This document shows, one piece after another, positions 51,801 through 59,818 of a stretch of 64,000 nt of DNA. Under the pieces are notes generated by a model. That model did no database searches. It was not told where the DNA came from and saw only the letters and a program-made list of their open reading frames with translations. The DNA lies in NCBI GenBank assembly GCA_036620675.1, contig JAZHEE010000011.1; one strand, 5' to 3'. The position numbers and the translations under genes were made by a program. The stretch comes from Jejubacter sp036620675 (GTDB lineage: Bacteria > Pseudomonadota > Gammaproteobacteria > Enterobacterales > Enterobacteriaceae). The first letter of the stretch is position 1. Each line of letters opens with the position of its first letter.

Positions 51801-53726
51801 ATGTTGCAAAATTCGTCTTCTTTTCCACGGTTGTAAGCGCTGAATGAACAGTCCGAAACCGACCTGCAGTTTATTCAGCGCATTCTTTCTGAAGTGGGCA
51901 TCTGGTTCCGGACCGGGGTGAACACCACTACCGGGCTGGATACGGTGACTTTCGCCGACAGTCAGTTGCAGTATCAGTTTGACGTACGGCTTCCGTACCG
52001 GGAGCCTTCCGCACTGTATGACGGCGCGGTCGAGGCCGCGTGGGATGCGCGGGTCTGGCATAACACCGTCACCGGCAGCGTGACCACCCGGGATTACAAT
52101 TACCGCACCGCCAGCACACCGATGGATGCGCGCGGTCGCGTCAGAAACGAGACGGCGACCACCGGCGAGCACTACCGCTACCTGACGCCTTACCGTGAAG
52201 CGGGCGACGACACCCCCTCCGAACCGGAAACGGAAAGCGGGGCGTTTTATGCCCGTATCCATCACGAGCGCGAGCTGAACAATGCCATCCGTCTGCATCT
52301 GTTCAGTAACGCCAGTCACCTGACGCCGGGCATGGTGCTGGAGACCGGTGGCCGTGAGGTGCCGGAGCTGAAAGAGGGGATGGTCATCACCCTTGCCACC
52401 TTCCGCGCGGCTCGCGATACCCGCCTGCATGTGTCGGTGTGGGGGATGCCCTACAGCGAACAATTCTGCTTCCGGCCGAAAACGACGCCGCGCCCGGCCA
52501 TTGCCGGGACGCTGATGGCGCGGGTGGAAAGCGAAGAGAAGAATGACCCTTATGCGCATCTGGACGACACCGGTCGCTACCGGGTGAAGCTGGACTTCAG
52601 CCGCGAGGATGCGGAGCCGGGCTACAGCTATCTGTGGATACGTCAGGCGAAGCCGTATGCCGGTGAAACGTACGGCTGGCACACGCCGCTCATCGACGGC
52701 ACCGAAGTGGGTATTGCTTTTGACGGTGGCGACCCGGACCGGCCGTATATCGCCCGTGCCTTTCACGATTCAGAGCATCAGGACGTGGTGACCCGGGACA
52801 ACCGCAGCCAGAACGTTCTGCGCACGGCAGGGCGCAATGAACTGCGGATGGAAGACCGGCGTCAGGCAGAGCATATTGCGCTGAGTACGCCGTTCGGCGC
52901 CACGGCCCTGAATCAGGGGCATATCGTGGATGCACAAAATGAAGCGCGCGGCACCGGGTTTGAGCTGCGCACCGACGAGTTCGGGGTTATCCGCGTGGCA
53001 AAAGGGCTGCTCATTACAGCAGATGGTCAGGCGAAGGCTGAAGGCGACGTGCTGAGCATGGATGAAGCCCTGAGAGAAATTGAGGCGGGGCATCAGCGGC
53101 TGGCCCTGCTGGCGGATGCAGAGCGCCAGGCGCTGGCGCTGGAAGCGGATGTGGCCAGTCAGACAGCGATGTTCAGTGAGCGCCTGAAGCCGCTGAACGA
53201 GGTGGTTCACTTCACCGCGCCTGAAGGCATGGCGTTTACCAGCGATGAACACCTGCAGATGGCGGCGACGGACAATATCGCCATCAATGCCGGCGGAGAC
53301 ATCAGTACCGGCTCGCTGGGGAATACGGCCCTGCTGGCAGGGCTGAGCCTCGGGCTGTTTGCACAGAGTGGCAAACTGAGCCTGATTTCCGACCAGGGGC
53401 CGGTACAGGTGCAGGCGCAGAACGGCGCCCTGAATATGAGTGCGGCGCAGAAACTGAGCATCAGCAGTATGAGCGACATGCTGTTTGCCGGTAAGAAGAA
53501 AGTGACGCTGATAGGCGGTGGCAGCTATGTGAAGATAGAGGCGGGGGGGATTGAGTACGGCACGCCGCATACGTACATCCGTAATATCAAACGCACACAG
53601 AAGCTGAGACCCGTCAGTCAGCCCGTTGAAATGCCTGCTCTGTTCCCGCCGATTGAAAATAAAATTTGCATTCCATGCCTGCTGAAAGCGATTCAGGCGA
53701 ACGATGCGATAGTGCAGGGAGCATAG
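51801..53726 (+). pseudogene. N-terminally deleted vgrG copy with a different tail
   Basis: Starts with a ribosome site and ATG at 51801, but stops after 11 codons (TAA 51834-51836). In the same frame follow ALNE (residues 40-43 of VgrG2), a scar, and then from 51855 the VgrG2 body without residues of about 44-157. The body is identical to vgrG2 up to 53585; then the tail differs (RPVSQPVEMPALFPPIENKICIPCLLKAIQANDAIVQGA). The frame is open to 53726, with only a GTG at 51894 as possible start. It cannot make the gp27-like base alone, so it is a stored tail or a remnant. Confidence 0.85.
51855..53585 (+). repeat. vgrG body repeat, copy 2
   Basis: 1731-bp direct repeat of 47216-48946; the preceding 13 bp GCGCTGAATGAAC (51837-51849) also come from vgrG2 (46859-46871), so about 345 bp were deleted inside this copy. 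Confidence 0.9.
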
Positions 53727-53728
53727 CA

Positions 53729-54598
53729 ATGGACAGCACAGAACTGATTACAGCGTTATCCTGCCGTTCAGACGAAAATATCTGTCTGCTGTTTGAGGGC
53801 GGTGCACAGCCGGAAACCGATTTTCTGGCATTTAAAGAGCAGCATGAACATCAGCTGCATTCGCTGTATATCCACCCACAGCTGACGGAATTTCAGAACT
53901 ACGGCCCCTGGCTGCTGGAAGTGGATAATGCCGGACAGCTACCTGACTATCTGGCGTCAGTGCCGGGATGTGCCGCAGCCATTGTTTCCACGCGCTATCC
54001 ATCGTTACTGGCAGTGCAGTTATCCCGTGGTTGCACCATTGTGCAGCCGGATGGCTCCACCGAGTTGGCGCGCTTCTATGCCAGCCATGTCATCAACGTG
54101 CTGGCGCAGTCTGCTGACTGTGACTGGCACGCTTTTCTGTTCAACGGCATCACGCAGTGGTGGTTCCCGGGAGAAAGGCAGTGGCAGCCACTCAGCATTA
54201 CACCCTCAGAAGTTGAAAACCCCACAAATCACATAATTCGACTGGATAACGCCACCTGGCAGCAGATTGCGGATAAGCCGGAAGTGACCAGCACTTTAAA
54301 TGAATGGCAGAAGATGCCGGCCAGCAGAGCGTTTCCACCCTGTGCACAGCGACTGATGGTGATAAAAGCATTGAATAAAAGTAAAGAGGTGGGGTTGTTA
54401 TCCGCTGCGGATCAGAAAGTCTTCGCGCTCTATTACCTCACTGGCGGGAGGCGACAGTTGGAGTCGGATTCACTGAGGGTTGCATTACCGAACGTGGTAA
54501 ATGGAACACTGTCGCTGGCAGACGTCTTGGTTAACCTTGTGGATACACAGTACCGAAAATCTGAACAGTCCATGGTTTTTGGTTCAATCAGGAAATGA
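53729..54598 (+). CDS. DUF4123 effector adaptor (Tap/TEC type)
   Basis: 289 aa, ATG at 53729 with AGGGAG upstream, 2 bp behind the vgrG remnant. DUF4123 domain: FEGGAQPETDFLAFKEQHEHQLHSLYIHPQLTEFQNYGPWLLEVDNAGQLPDYLASVPGCAAAIVSTRYPSLLAVQLSRGCTIVQPDG, ending with YLTGG-containing helices. Such adaptors load a specific effector onto the tail of the VgrG encoded just upstream. The cargo is then one of the Tle1-like proteins downstream; the matching VgrG tail is stranded on the deleted copy. Cytoplasmic. Confidence 0.85.
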   Translation: MDSTELITALSCRSDENICLLFEGGAQPETDFLAFKEQHEHQLHSLYIHPQLTEFQNYGPWLLEVDNAGQLPDYLASVPGCAAAIVSTRYPSLLAVQLSRGCTIVQPDGSTELARFYASHVINVLAQSADCDWHAFLFNGITQWWFPGERQWQPLSITPSEVENPTNHIIRLDNATWQQIADKPEVTSTLNEWQKMPASRAFPPCAQRLMVIKALNKSKEVGLLSAADQKVFALYYLTGGRRQLESDSLRVALPNVVNGTLSLADVLVNLVDTQYRKSEQSMVFGSIRK

Positions 54599-54601
54599 AT
54601 A

Positions 54602-55144
54602 ATGGGATTTTTTAAGACTTACGACAAAGTTGATAATACCGTGAATCGTGGTTATGCCCGCTGGGGAAAATGGATTTGGGGGAGTTTACTGGCGCTCGTA
54701 CTTGCATACGGCGGATGGTTAATCTGGGCATCCATCTGGGGGCCGCCGACCGGAGGGGTAACATTAATAATCCACAGTGAAATTGACAGACCTATTTTGG
54801 GATTTAGCGTTAATGGTGTGGCGGGACCAAATGCGTCTGCATATAAAGAAAATCCTTATTCAAGTGGTGGTGGGGCAGCTACTTGCTGCGGCAGCATCAG
54901 CGGGAAAACGGCGGAAGTAATATGGACATTGAGCACCACACGTGCTCAGTACGATGCAGGACTTCGCAAAGAAACTCGCCGTGTTGTGATGCCGCTGCCA
55001 GAAAGAAAGTGGGGAGAAAATGATCTACATGTCCACTTTTTACCTGGAGATAAAGTGCTATTAGGCTGGAGTGATAATGCCTGGTCGCCTTATGAAAAAC
55101 ATCCGGATACTCCAGGTAAGTCTGCAAAGCAGGAGAAACACTGA
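54602..55144 (+). CDS. DUF3304 membrane-anchored protein, copy 1
   Basis: 180 aa with one N-terminal membrane segment (residues 24-44) and a periplasmic DUF3304 domain: GPPTGGVTLIIHSEIDRPILGFSVNGVAGPNASA, GGAATCCGSISGKTAEVIWTL, VVMPLPERKWGENDLHVHFLPGDKVLLGWSDNAWSPY. DUF3304 genes accompany Tle1-like (DUF2235) effectors, so an immunity role in the periplasm is plausible but not proven. Overlaps the truncated Tle1-like gene by one base. Confidence 0.75.
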   Translation: MGFFKTYDKVDNTVNRGYARWGKWIWGSLLALVLAYGGWLIWASIWGPPTGGVTLIIHSEIDRPILGFSVNGVAGPNASAYKENPYSSGGGAATCCGSISGKTAEVIWTLSTTRAQYDAGLRKETRRVVMPLPERKWGENDLHVHFLPGDKVLLGWSDNAWSPYEKHPDTPGKSAKQEKH

Positions 55145-55608
55145 TGGATATCGAAAATATCATCACTGCCGCCAGTCGCGCGCAGCAGGCAGAAGAGGCC
55201 GGACTGGGAAACTGTTCACGTATTTGGCATGTCGGTTTCTTTTTTGACGGTATTCATCGTAATATTGATCAGGATGCACCGGAGCAACGCCTTAGTAATG
55301 TGGCGCGTTTGTTTAGAGCATTTCCAGAGCAGAAGCAAAATACTCATAATAAATTTTATTTATCAGGTCTCGGGACGCCATTTAATGAGGGTTTGGTAGA
55401 TAAAATTTATACTATTATGGATGGTGCACAGAGTTCTGTACTGGCTGATCTCAAGGATCAACCAAAAGAAATGGCGAAGGATGATGGCATTGAACTTTTC
55501 AAAGGTAACAATTGGTGGGAGTTACGTGAACAGTTACCTGATATTGTCCAGGGAAAGCAATCACTCTCGGGCTTAGCGATAAAGATCTGTTCAGGAAATG
55601 TAAAATAA
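55144..55608 (+). pseudogene. truncated Tle1-like (DUF2235) gene
   Basis: 154 codons matching the N-terminal quarter of the full Tle1-like protein at 56.9 kb: LGNCSRIWHVGFFFDGIHRNIDQDAPEQRLSNVARLFRAFPE and KFYLSGLGTPF. It ends before the region of the catalytic elbow, with an unrelated end (GKQSLSGLAIKICSGNVK). So it cannot be an active lipase. Probably left after recombination between duplicated effector units. Confidence 0.75.
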
Positions 55609-55620
55609 GGAATGGAAAGC

Positions 55621-56142
55621 ATGGATAACGAACAGAAGCAAACAATGTCTGACAAGGAAATTGAAATCAATAACGAGAGTATACCTGCGGGGCTAAGTGG
55701 GTGGCTGGTGCTTATAGCATTTCATTTGGTTGTCATGGCTATAGTTTATGGTATTCCACTATTGGCTCTCTTTTTCCACCCTGAGATATATTTTCGGTTC
55801 CAGAACACATCAGAAAAATTGTTTTTTATACTGTCCTGTGTCGTTGGGGTGATTTCAGTTGTGACAATAATTTTAGCTCTTGCTGCATTATTTAAGAAAG
55901 AATCTGTTTTTGTGAATCGTTACAGGTTGTTTATCTATTCTATTGTATTGATCTCGGTTGTGGATTGTGCAAGTTTGTTGTGGCTTAACGCCCTGGGTTA
56001 TTATTCCAGCTACGGATGCTATGGGGGGGATATCTTGCTCAAAAAAGTCATGGTGGCTTTCGTTCATCCTGTTTTTCTGATATGCGTATGTATTCCTTAT
56101 CTGGAGAAATCAAAAAGAGTTAAGAAAATATTTACGCGTTAA
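55621..56142 (+). CDS. DUF2569-like four-helix membrane protein
   Basis: 173 aa from the ATG at 55621 (AAGGA 9 nt upstream). Starts with a soluble acidic stretch and SIPAGLSGWLVLIAFHLVV, the typical opening of DUF2569 proteins, then four membrane segments (about 28-50, 65-90, 104-125, 140-160). AT-rich. Inner-membrane protein inserted between two effector units; immunity is possible, function unknown. Confidence 0.7.
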   Translation: MDNEQKQTMSDKEIEINNESIPAGLSGWLVLIAFHLVVMAIVYGIPLLALFFHPEIYFRFQNTSEKLFFILSCVVGVISVVTIILALAALFKKESVFVNRYRLFIYSIVLISVVDCASLLWLNALGYYSSYGCYGGDILLKKVMVAFVHPVFLICVCIPYLEKSKRVKKIFTR

Positions 56143-56234
56143 TATTTTTTATTGAGATGAATGAGTCCGAAAATGACTTTTTTAATGCTTTGGGTAAATA
56201 GATGAAGCCATAAGTAAAGGGTATGCCGCAGGGG

Positions 56235-56315
56235 GGCTGGAGCGATAACGCCTTTTCCCCCTACGATCCCCGCAGTCCGCACTATACGCCGTCTCCGCTG
56301 CTTGAAGATAAATAA
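56235..56315 (+). pseudogene. 3' remnant of a DUF3304 gene
   Basis: 27 codons (GWSDNAFSPYDPRSPHYTPS...LEDK, stop) that repeat the end of the DUF3304 gene at 56862-56942 almost exactly. Left over from a tandem duplication with deletion; no start or body remains. Confidence 0.8.
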
Positions 56316-56393
56316 CCCTGAGTATTGTGGCGGCGATAAATGCTCAGGGTTATTGGTCTACAGGGATTTTATTTTAAAAGGTGGCGATATCTG

Positions 56394-56942
56394 ATGGGAT
56401 TTTTTACCAAACTGGAAAAAGTAGATGGCGCGGTCAGCCATTTTTACGCCAGAAAAAAGGTCTGGCTGTGGAGCGCGGTGGCGTTACCGGTGTTATTTGT
56501 ACTGGGCTGGGTACTCTGGGTAATGTTCTGGGCGCCGCCGATGGGGGGGGTAACCCTGATCATTCACAGCAAGCTGGATCGCCCTATTCTGGGTTTTAGT
56601 GTGAATGGTGTGGCGGGAGGTAATGCCAGTGCGCATGACCCCAATCACAAATATGTAAGTGAAAGCGGAGGGGCAGCAACCTGCTGCGGTGCGATTAAAG
56701 GAAAAACGGCGGAGGTGATCTGGACGCTGGATGTCACCGGGCCACAGTATGATGCAGGAATGCGCCTGGAGCGGCGCCGGGTAGTGGTGCCGTTGCCGGA
56801 GCGCAAGCGGGGCGAGAACGATCTGCACGTTTACTTTTTGCCAGGCGACAAAGTGCTGCTGGGCTGGAGCGATAACGCTTTTTCCCCCTATGACCCGCGC
56901 AGCCCGCACTATACGCCGTCTCCGCTTCTGGAAGGAAAATAA
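56394..56942 (+). CDS. DUF3304 membrane-anchored protein, copy 2
   Basis: 182 aa from the ATG at 56394 (AGGTGG upstream), because MGFFTKLEKVDGAVSHFYARKK matches the start of copy 1. Same plan: one membrane segment (24-44), then GVTLIIHSKLDRPILGFSVNGVAGGNASA, AATCCGAIKGKTAEVIWTLD, KRGENDLHVYFLPGDKVLLGWSDNAFSPYDPR. GC-richer than copy 1. Two bp ahead of the full-length Tle1-like gene; candidate periplasmic partner or immunity protein. Confidence 0.75.
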   Translation: MGFFTKLEKVDGAVSHFYARKKVWLWSAVALPVLFVLGWVLWVMFWAPPMGGVTLIIHSKLDRPILGFSVNGVAGGNASAHDPNHKYVSESGGAATCCGAIKGKTAEVIWTLDVTGPQYDAGMRLERRRVVVPLPERKRGENDLHVYFLPGDKVLLGWSDNAFSPYDPRSPHYTPSPLLEGK

Positions 56943-56944
56943 CT

Positions 56945-58756
56945 ATGGCATTCGATCTGGATTCCTGTATTGCGGCGGCGAACCGGGCGTCGCAGGCCTG
57001 TGAGTACCGGCTGGGAAATTGCTCGCGGATACTGCATATCGGCTTCTTTTTTGACGGCGTGGGGCGCAATATCGAGCAGGATGCGCCGGAAAACCGCCTC
57101 AGCAATATTGCACGTCTATATAGGGCTTACCCTGATAAAGAAAATACAACAGATGTTGCTGCATATAGAAAATACTATATCTCGGGTTTGGGCACCCCCT
57201 TCCTGGAAGTGGAGGGAGAAAAGCTTCAGCAGTTTATGGACGGTACCAGCCGTTCGGTGCAGGAGAGCCTGAAAAATCAGCCTGCGGAACGGCTGAAGGA
57301 TATTATTAAAGCGAAAATCGGCGGCGCCAGCAACCAGCAGGCCGGCAACGAACTAAGGCAAAAGCTGCTGACCCCCAAAGGCCAGCTTAAGCTGTTAAGG
57401 GAAGCTACCCTGAAGGGCGTGATCCATGCGGGTATCGAGGCCACCCCCTGGCTGCGCGATAGCGAGTTTATGGCCTACAGCATGGTCAGCGGGGCCGATA
57501 CGCGCCTGAACAGTACCCGGGTTCGCTTTGAGCGTACTTTTGAAGAGGCGATGCAAAATGGCGAAGTGCCGCTGCGGCTGATTTCCGTGTCGGTATTTGG
57601 CTTTGATATGGGGGGAACGCAGGCCCGCCAGTTTATCGACCTGCTGCTCAATGACATGTGCCAGCAGGGGCCGGAGGGAAAGCCGACCTTCCGTGGCGTA
57701 CCGGTCGATATCGTGTTTACCGGGCTGTTTGACTGTTCGCGCGACACGCCGATGAGCAGCGATAACGGTCTGGACTACGCCAACAGCATACTGGAATGGG
57801 TGCCGGAAAAGCGCGTTGAGACGGCGGGGCAAATTATCTCGCTGTTCGGGCGCAAGTTTCTTGACCATCAGTCGCCGTTGCCGGAGACGGTTAAAAACTC
57901 GCTGCACCTGGTGGCGGCCCATGAGCGCCGACGCTGGCGCTGCCTGTACCGGACCGGTCGGGACGATGTAAAGCACCAGGAGATCCTGATGCCGGGGTGC
58001 AGCGAAGATATCGGCGGCGGGTTAAAGCCGGATGTGCAGAAGCCGAGCGCCGAACTGAGTCGCGTGCCGCTGCGCAAAATGTATCTGGAAGCGATGAAAT
58101 CCGGCGTTCCCTTCCATGATTTAAAGACATTAAGAGAAGTATCTGCGACTGTTGCATCATATTTTTCTCTCCAGGACAGCGTGGAAAGCCAGTTAGTTGA
58201 TAAATGGGTAGGCTCCTACCAGAGCGCGGTTAACGCCAGTACGCTCAGCTATCGCGCCATGAACCGGCACCTCGACGGTTATTTTGAGTGGCTGGGGCGC
58301 CAGTTCTACGAATATAAAAGCGAACTGCGCCGGCTGGAAGGGGTTAGGGACGGCGTTCTGGCATCGGTCTCTTCAGCGGCAGGAGCGGCAGGGCTGGTGG
58401 GGCTTACCACCCAGGCCCACCAGGCCAGGGATGAGGTGATGGAGGATATTGCAACGCTGAAAAAACACTGGGGCTGGCTGTCAGATGTGGCGAATGCGGC
58501 ACATCTTCTGCTGACCCAGGAATATCATTACCCCCCTCAGCTTTACCTGGAAAATATTCTTGAACCCGCTCGGTCACGCGCGCAGTATTTCCTGGAGTGC
58601 GGCGCAGCAGGGTATGATGGTAAAGCCCCGCCGATAAGATGGTGTGTGGATGCGTCGGTGCTGTATGCGTGGTTTGTGCATGATGTGCAACGCTCGGAAG
58701 GTATCAACGACGGGTATTTTGCGGTGCGCTGGATGGAGCCCCGGGAGGCATCATAA
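56945..58756 (+). CDS. Tle1-like (DUF2235) protein with altered catalytic residues
   Basis: 603 aa, full-length. N-terminal IGFFFDGVGRNIEQDAPENRLSNIARLYRAYPD and YYISGLGTPF are DUF2235 features. The nucleophile elbow, GFSRGA in Tle1 phospholipases, reads FGFDMGGTQAR: Asp221 replaces Ser. The acid D263 (GLFDCSRD) is kept. The motif PGVHSDVGGGY reads PGCSEDIGGG, so the His is replaced (S353). Thus the classic Ser-Asp-His triad is absent. C-terminal half is helical with a Gly/Ala-rich segment (ASVSSAAGAAGLVGLTTQA, near 475) that might insert in membranes. Cargo of the DUF4123 adaptor by position; activity uncertain. Confidence 0.8.
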   Translation: MAFDLDSCIAAANRASQACEYRLGNCSRILHIGFFFDGVGRNIEQDAPENRLSNIARLYRAYPDKENTTDVAAYRKYYISGLGTPFLEVEGEKLQQFMDGTSRSVQESLKNQPAERLKDIIKAKIGGASNQQAGNELRQKLLTPKGQLKLLREATLKGVIHAGIEATPWLRDSEFMAYSMVSGADTRLNSTRVRFERTFEEAMQNGEVPLRLISVSVFGFDMGGTQARQFIDLLLNDMCQQGPEGKPTFRGVPVDIVFTGLFDCSRDTPMSSDNGLDYANSILEWVPEKRVETAGQIISLFGRKFLDHQSPLPETVKNSLHLVAAHERRRWRCLYRTGRDDVKHQEILMPGCSEDIGGGLKPDVQKPSAELSRVPLRKMYLEAMKSGVPFHDLKTLREVSATVASYFSLQDSVESQLVDKWVGSYQSAVNASTLSYRAMNRHLDGYFEWLGRQFYEYKSELRRLEGVRDGVLASVSSAAGAAGLVGLTTQAHQARDEVMEDIATLKKHWGWLSDVANAAHLLLTQEYHYPPQLYLENILEPARSRAQYFLECGAAGYDGKAPPIRWCVDASVLYAWFVHDVQRSEGINDGYFAVRWMEPREAS

Positions 58757-58809
58757 CCAAATAAACTCAGCAGTAACCTTATATTAAACCATCATGAGAT
58801 AAATTTACG

Positions 58810-59259
58810 ATGTCGCATAACGCCCCCTCCCTCTACGAAACCCTCTTCGGCAACTTTAGCGGCGGTCTGGATCTGCATCAGGTCAGCGAAGAGAACCAGG
58901 TGATTCTGTCGGTGCTGGACAATATGCAGCGCATCCTCAACTGTCGCGCCGGTACCCTGGCGCATCTGCCGGACTACGGCCTGCCGGATATGACCAAAAT
59001 TTTACAGGGCATGCCCGGTACGGCGCATCAGCTGATGACCACGTTCTCTGACGTGCTGCTGAAATATGAGCCGCGCCTGAAACGTATTGAGGTGGTGATG
59101 CTGGAGCAGACCGTGCCCGGCGAGCTGCGTTACGCCATCGACGCCGAGCTGAAAGGCGTGGGTCTGGTGCGCTATGGCACCGAATTTATGCCGGAAGGGC
59201 GGGTGCTGATCCGCCATCTGAAGCAGCAGCAGTTTCTTGACCGGCAAACCCGGTTTTAA
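58810..59259 (+). CDS. tssE: T6SS baseplate protein TssE
   Basis: 149 aa gp25/lysozyme-like baseplate protein: SLYETLFGNF, VILSVLDNMQRILNCRAGTLAHLPDYGLPDMTKILQGMP, YEPRLKRIEVVMLEQTVPGELRYAIDAEL. Forms the wedge with TssF and TssG. Found far from tssFG because the effector islands were inserted between them. Confidence 0.95.
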   Translation: MSHNAPSLYETLFGNFSGGLDLHQVSEENQVILSVLDNMQRILNCRAGTLAHLPDYGLPDMTKILQGMPGTAHQLMTTFSDVLLKYEPRLKRIEVVMLEQTVPGELRYAIDAELKGVGLVRYGTEFMPEGRVLIRHLKQQQFLDRQTRF

Positions 59260-59294
59260 GGCGTTTTCTTCGATTCTGAATGATCGGGTAAATC

Positions 59295-59759
59295 ATGTCA
59301 GCAAAAGCGCAGTTTCTTAAAAAGCTTCAGGCCAGCCAGGCGAAGCCTGAAAGCCGGGGGCTGGCGGATATTGCGGAATTCCGCCAGCGAATGATCCAGC
59401 TTCAGGAAACTATGGAGATCTGGCTTGAACAGACCGGCATCCGGGTGGAGAGCACCGTAGTTTCTCTGGTGGAACTCCTTCTGGGGGCCACGGCATTTCG
59501 CATTTCCGGGATCCGAATCCATTATCAGGGCCGGGTAGTATCCTTCATCCCCTCATTTTTGTACGGGCAGGGGGTCACCGGCTGTGTCGATGTTACCCTC
59601 CATGTGGAAGAAGAACGCACGTCTCTGGGGCGCCTGTTTATGCGCTCGCGTGATGCGTCTGACTGGACATATATGCCGTCTGCTTCTTCGGGGGGCCACA
59701 GGTTCGGGTTCTGTGAGTCTGTCTTTTTTGAATTGCTGGGTAGCCTGCTACCACAGTGA
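59295..59759 (+). CDS. small T6SS-linked hypothetical protein
   Basis: 154 aa, no known family recognised. No signal peptide. An N-terminal coiled part (KAQFLKKLQASQAKPESRGLADIAEFRQRMIQLQETMEIWLEQTGI) is followed by a beta-rich part (SGIRIHYQGRVVSFIPSFLYGQGVTGCVDVTL, WTYMPSASSGGHRFGFCESVFFELLGSLLP). It lies between tssE and the VasL-like gene in the same direction, with close spacing, so it is probably made with the secretion machine. Cytoplasmic helper or chaperone is a guess. Confidence 0.65.
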   Translation: MSAKAQFLKKLQASQAKPESRGLADIAEFRQRMIQLQETMEIWLEQTGIRVESTVVSLVELLLGATAFRISGIRIHYQGRVVSFIPSFLYGQGVTGCVDVTLHVEEERTSLGRLFMRSRDASDWTYMPSASSGGHRFGFCESVFFELLGSLLPQ

Positions 59760-59818
59760 TGGAATAACGGTGGAGCAGGGCGCGTTTTCCTGCAAATATA
59801 TCTATGGACAGTCCTGAA

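Noticed and set aside
55612..55620. ATG at 55612 as start of the DUF2569-like gene
   Set aside because: AAGGA touches this ATG with no spacing, while the ATG at 55621 has a proper distance.
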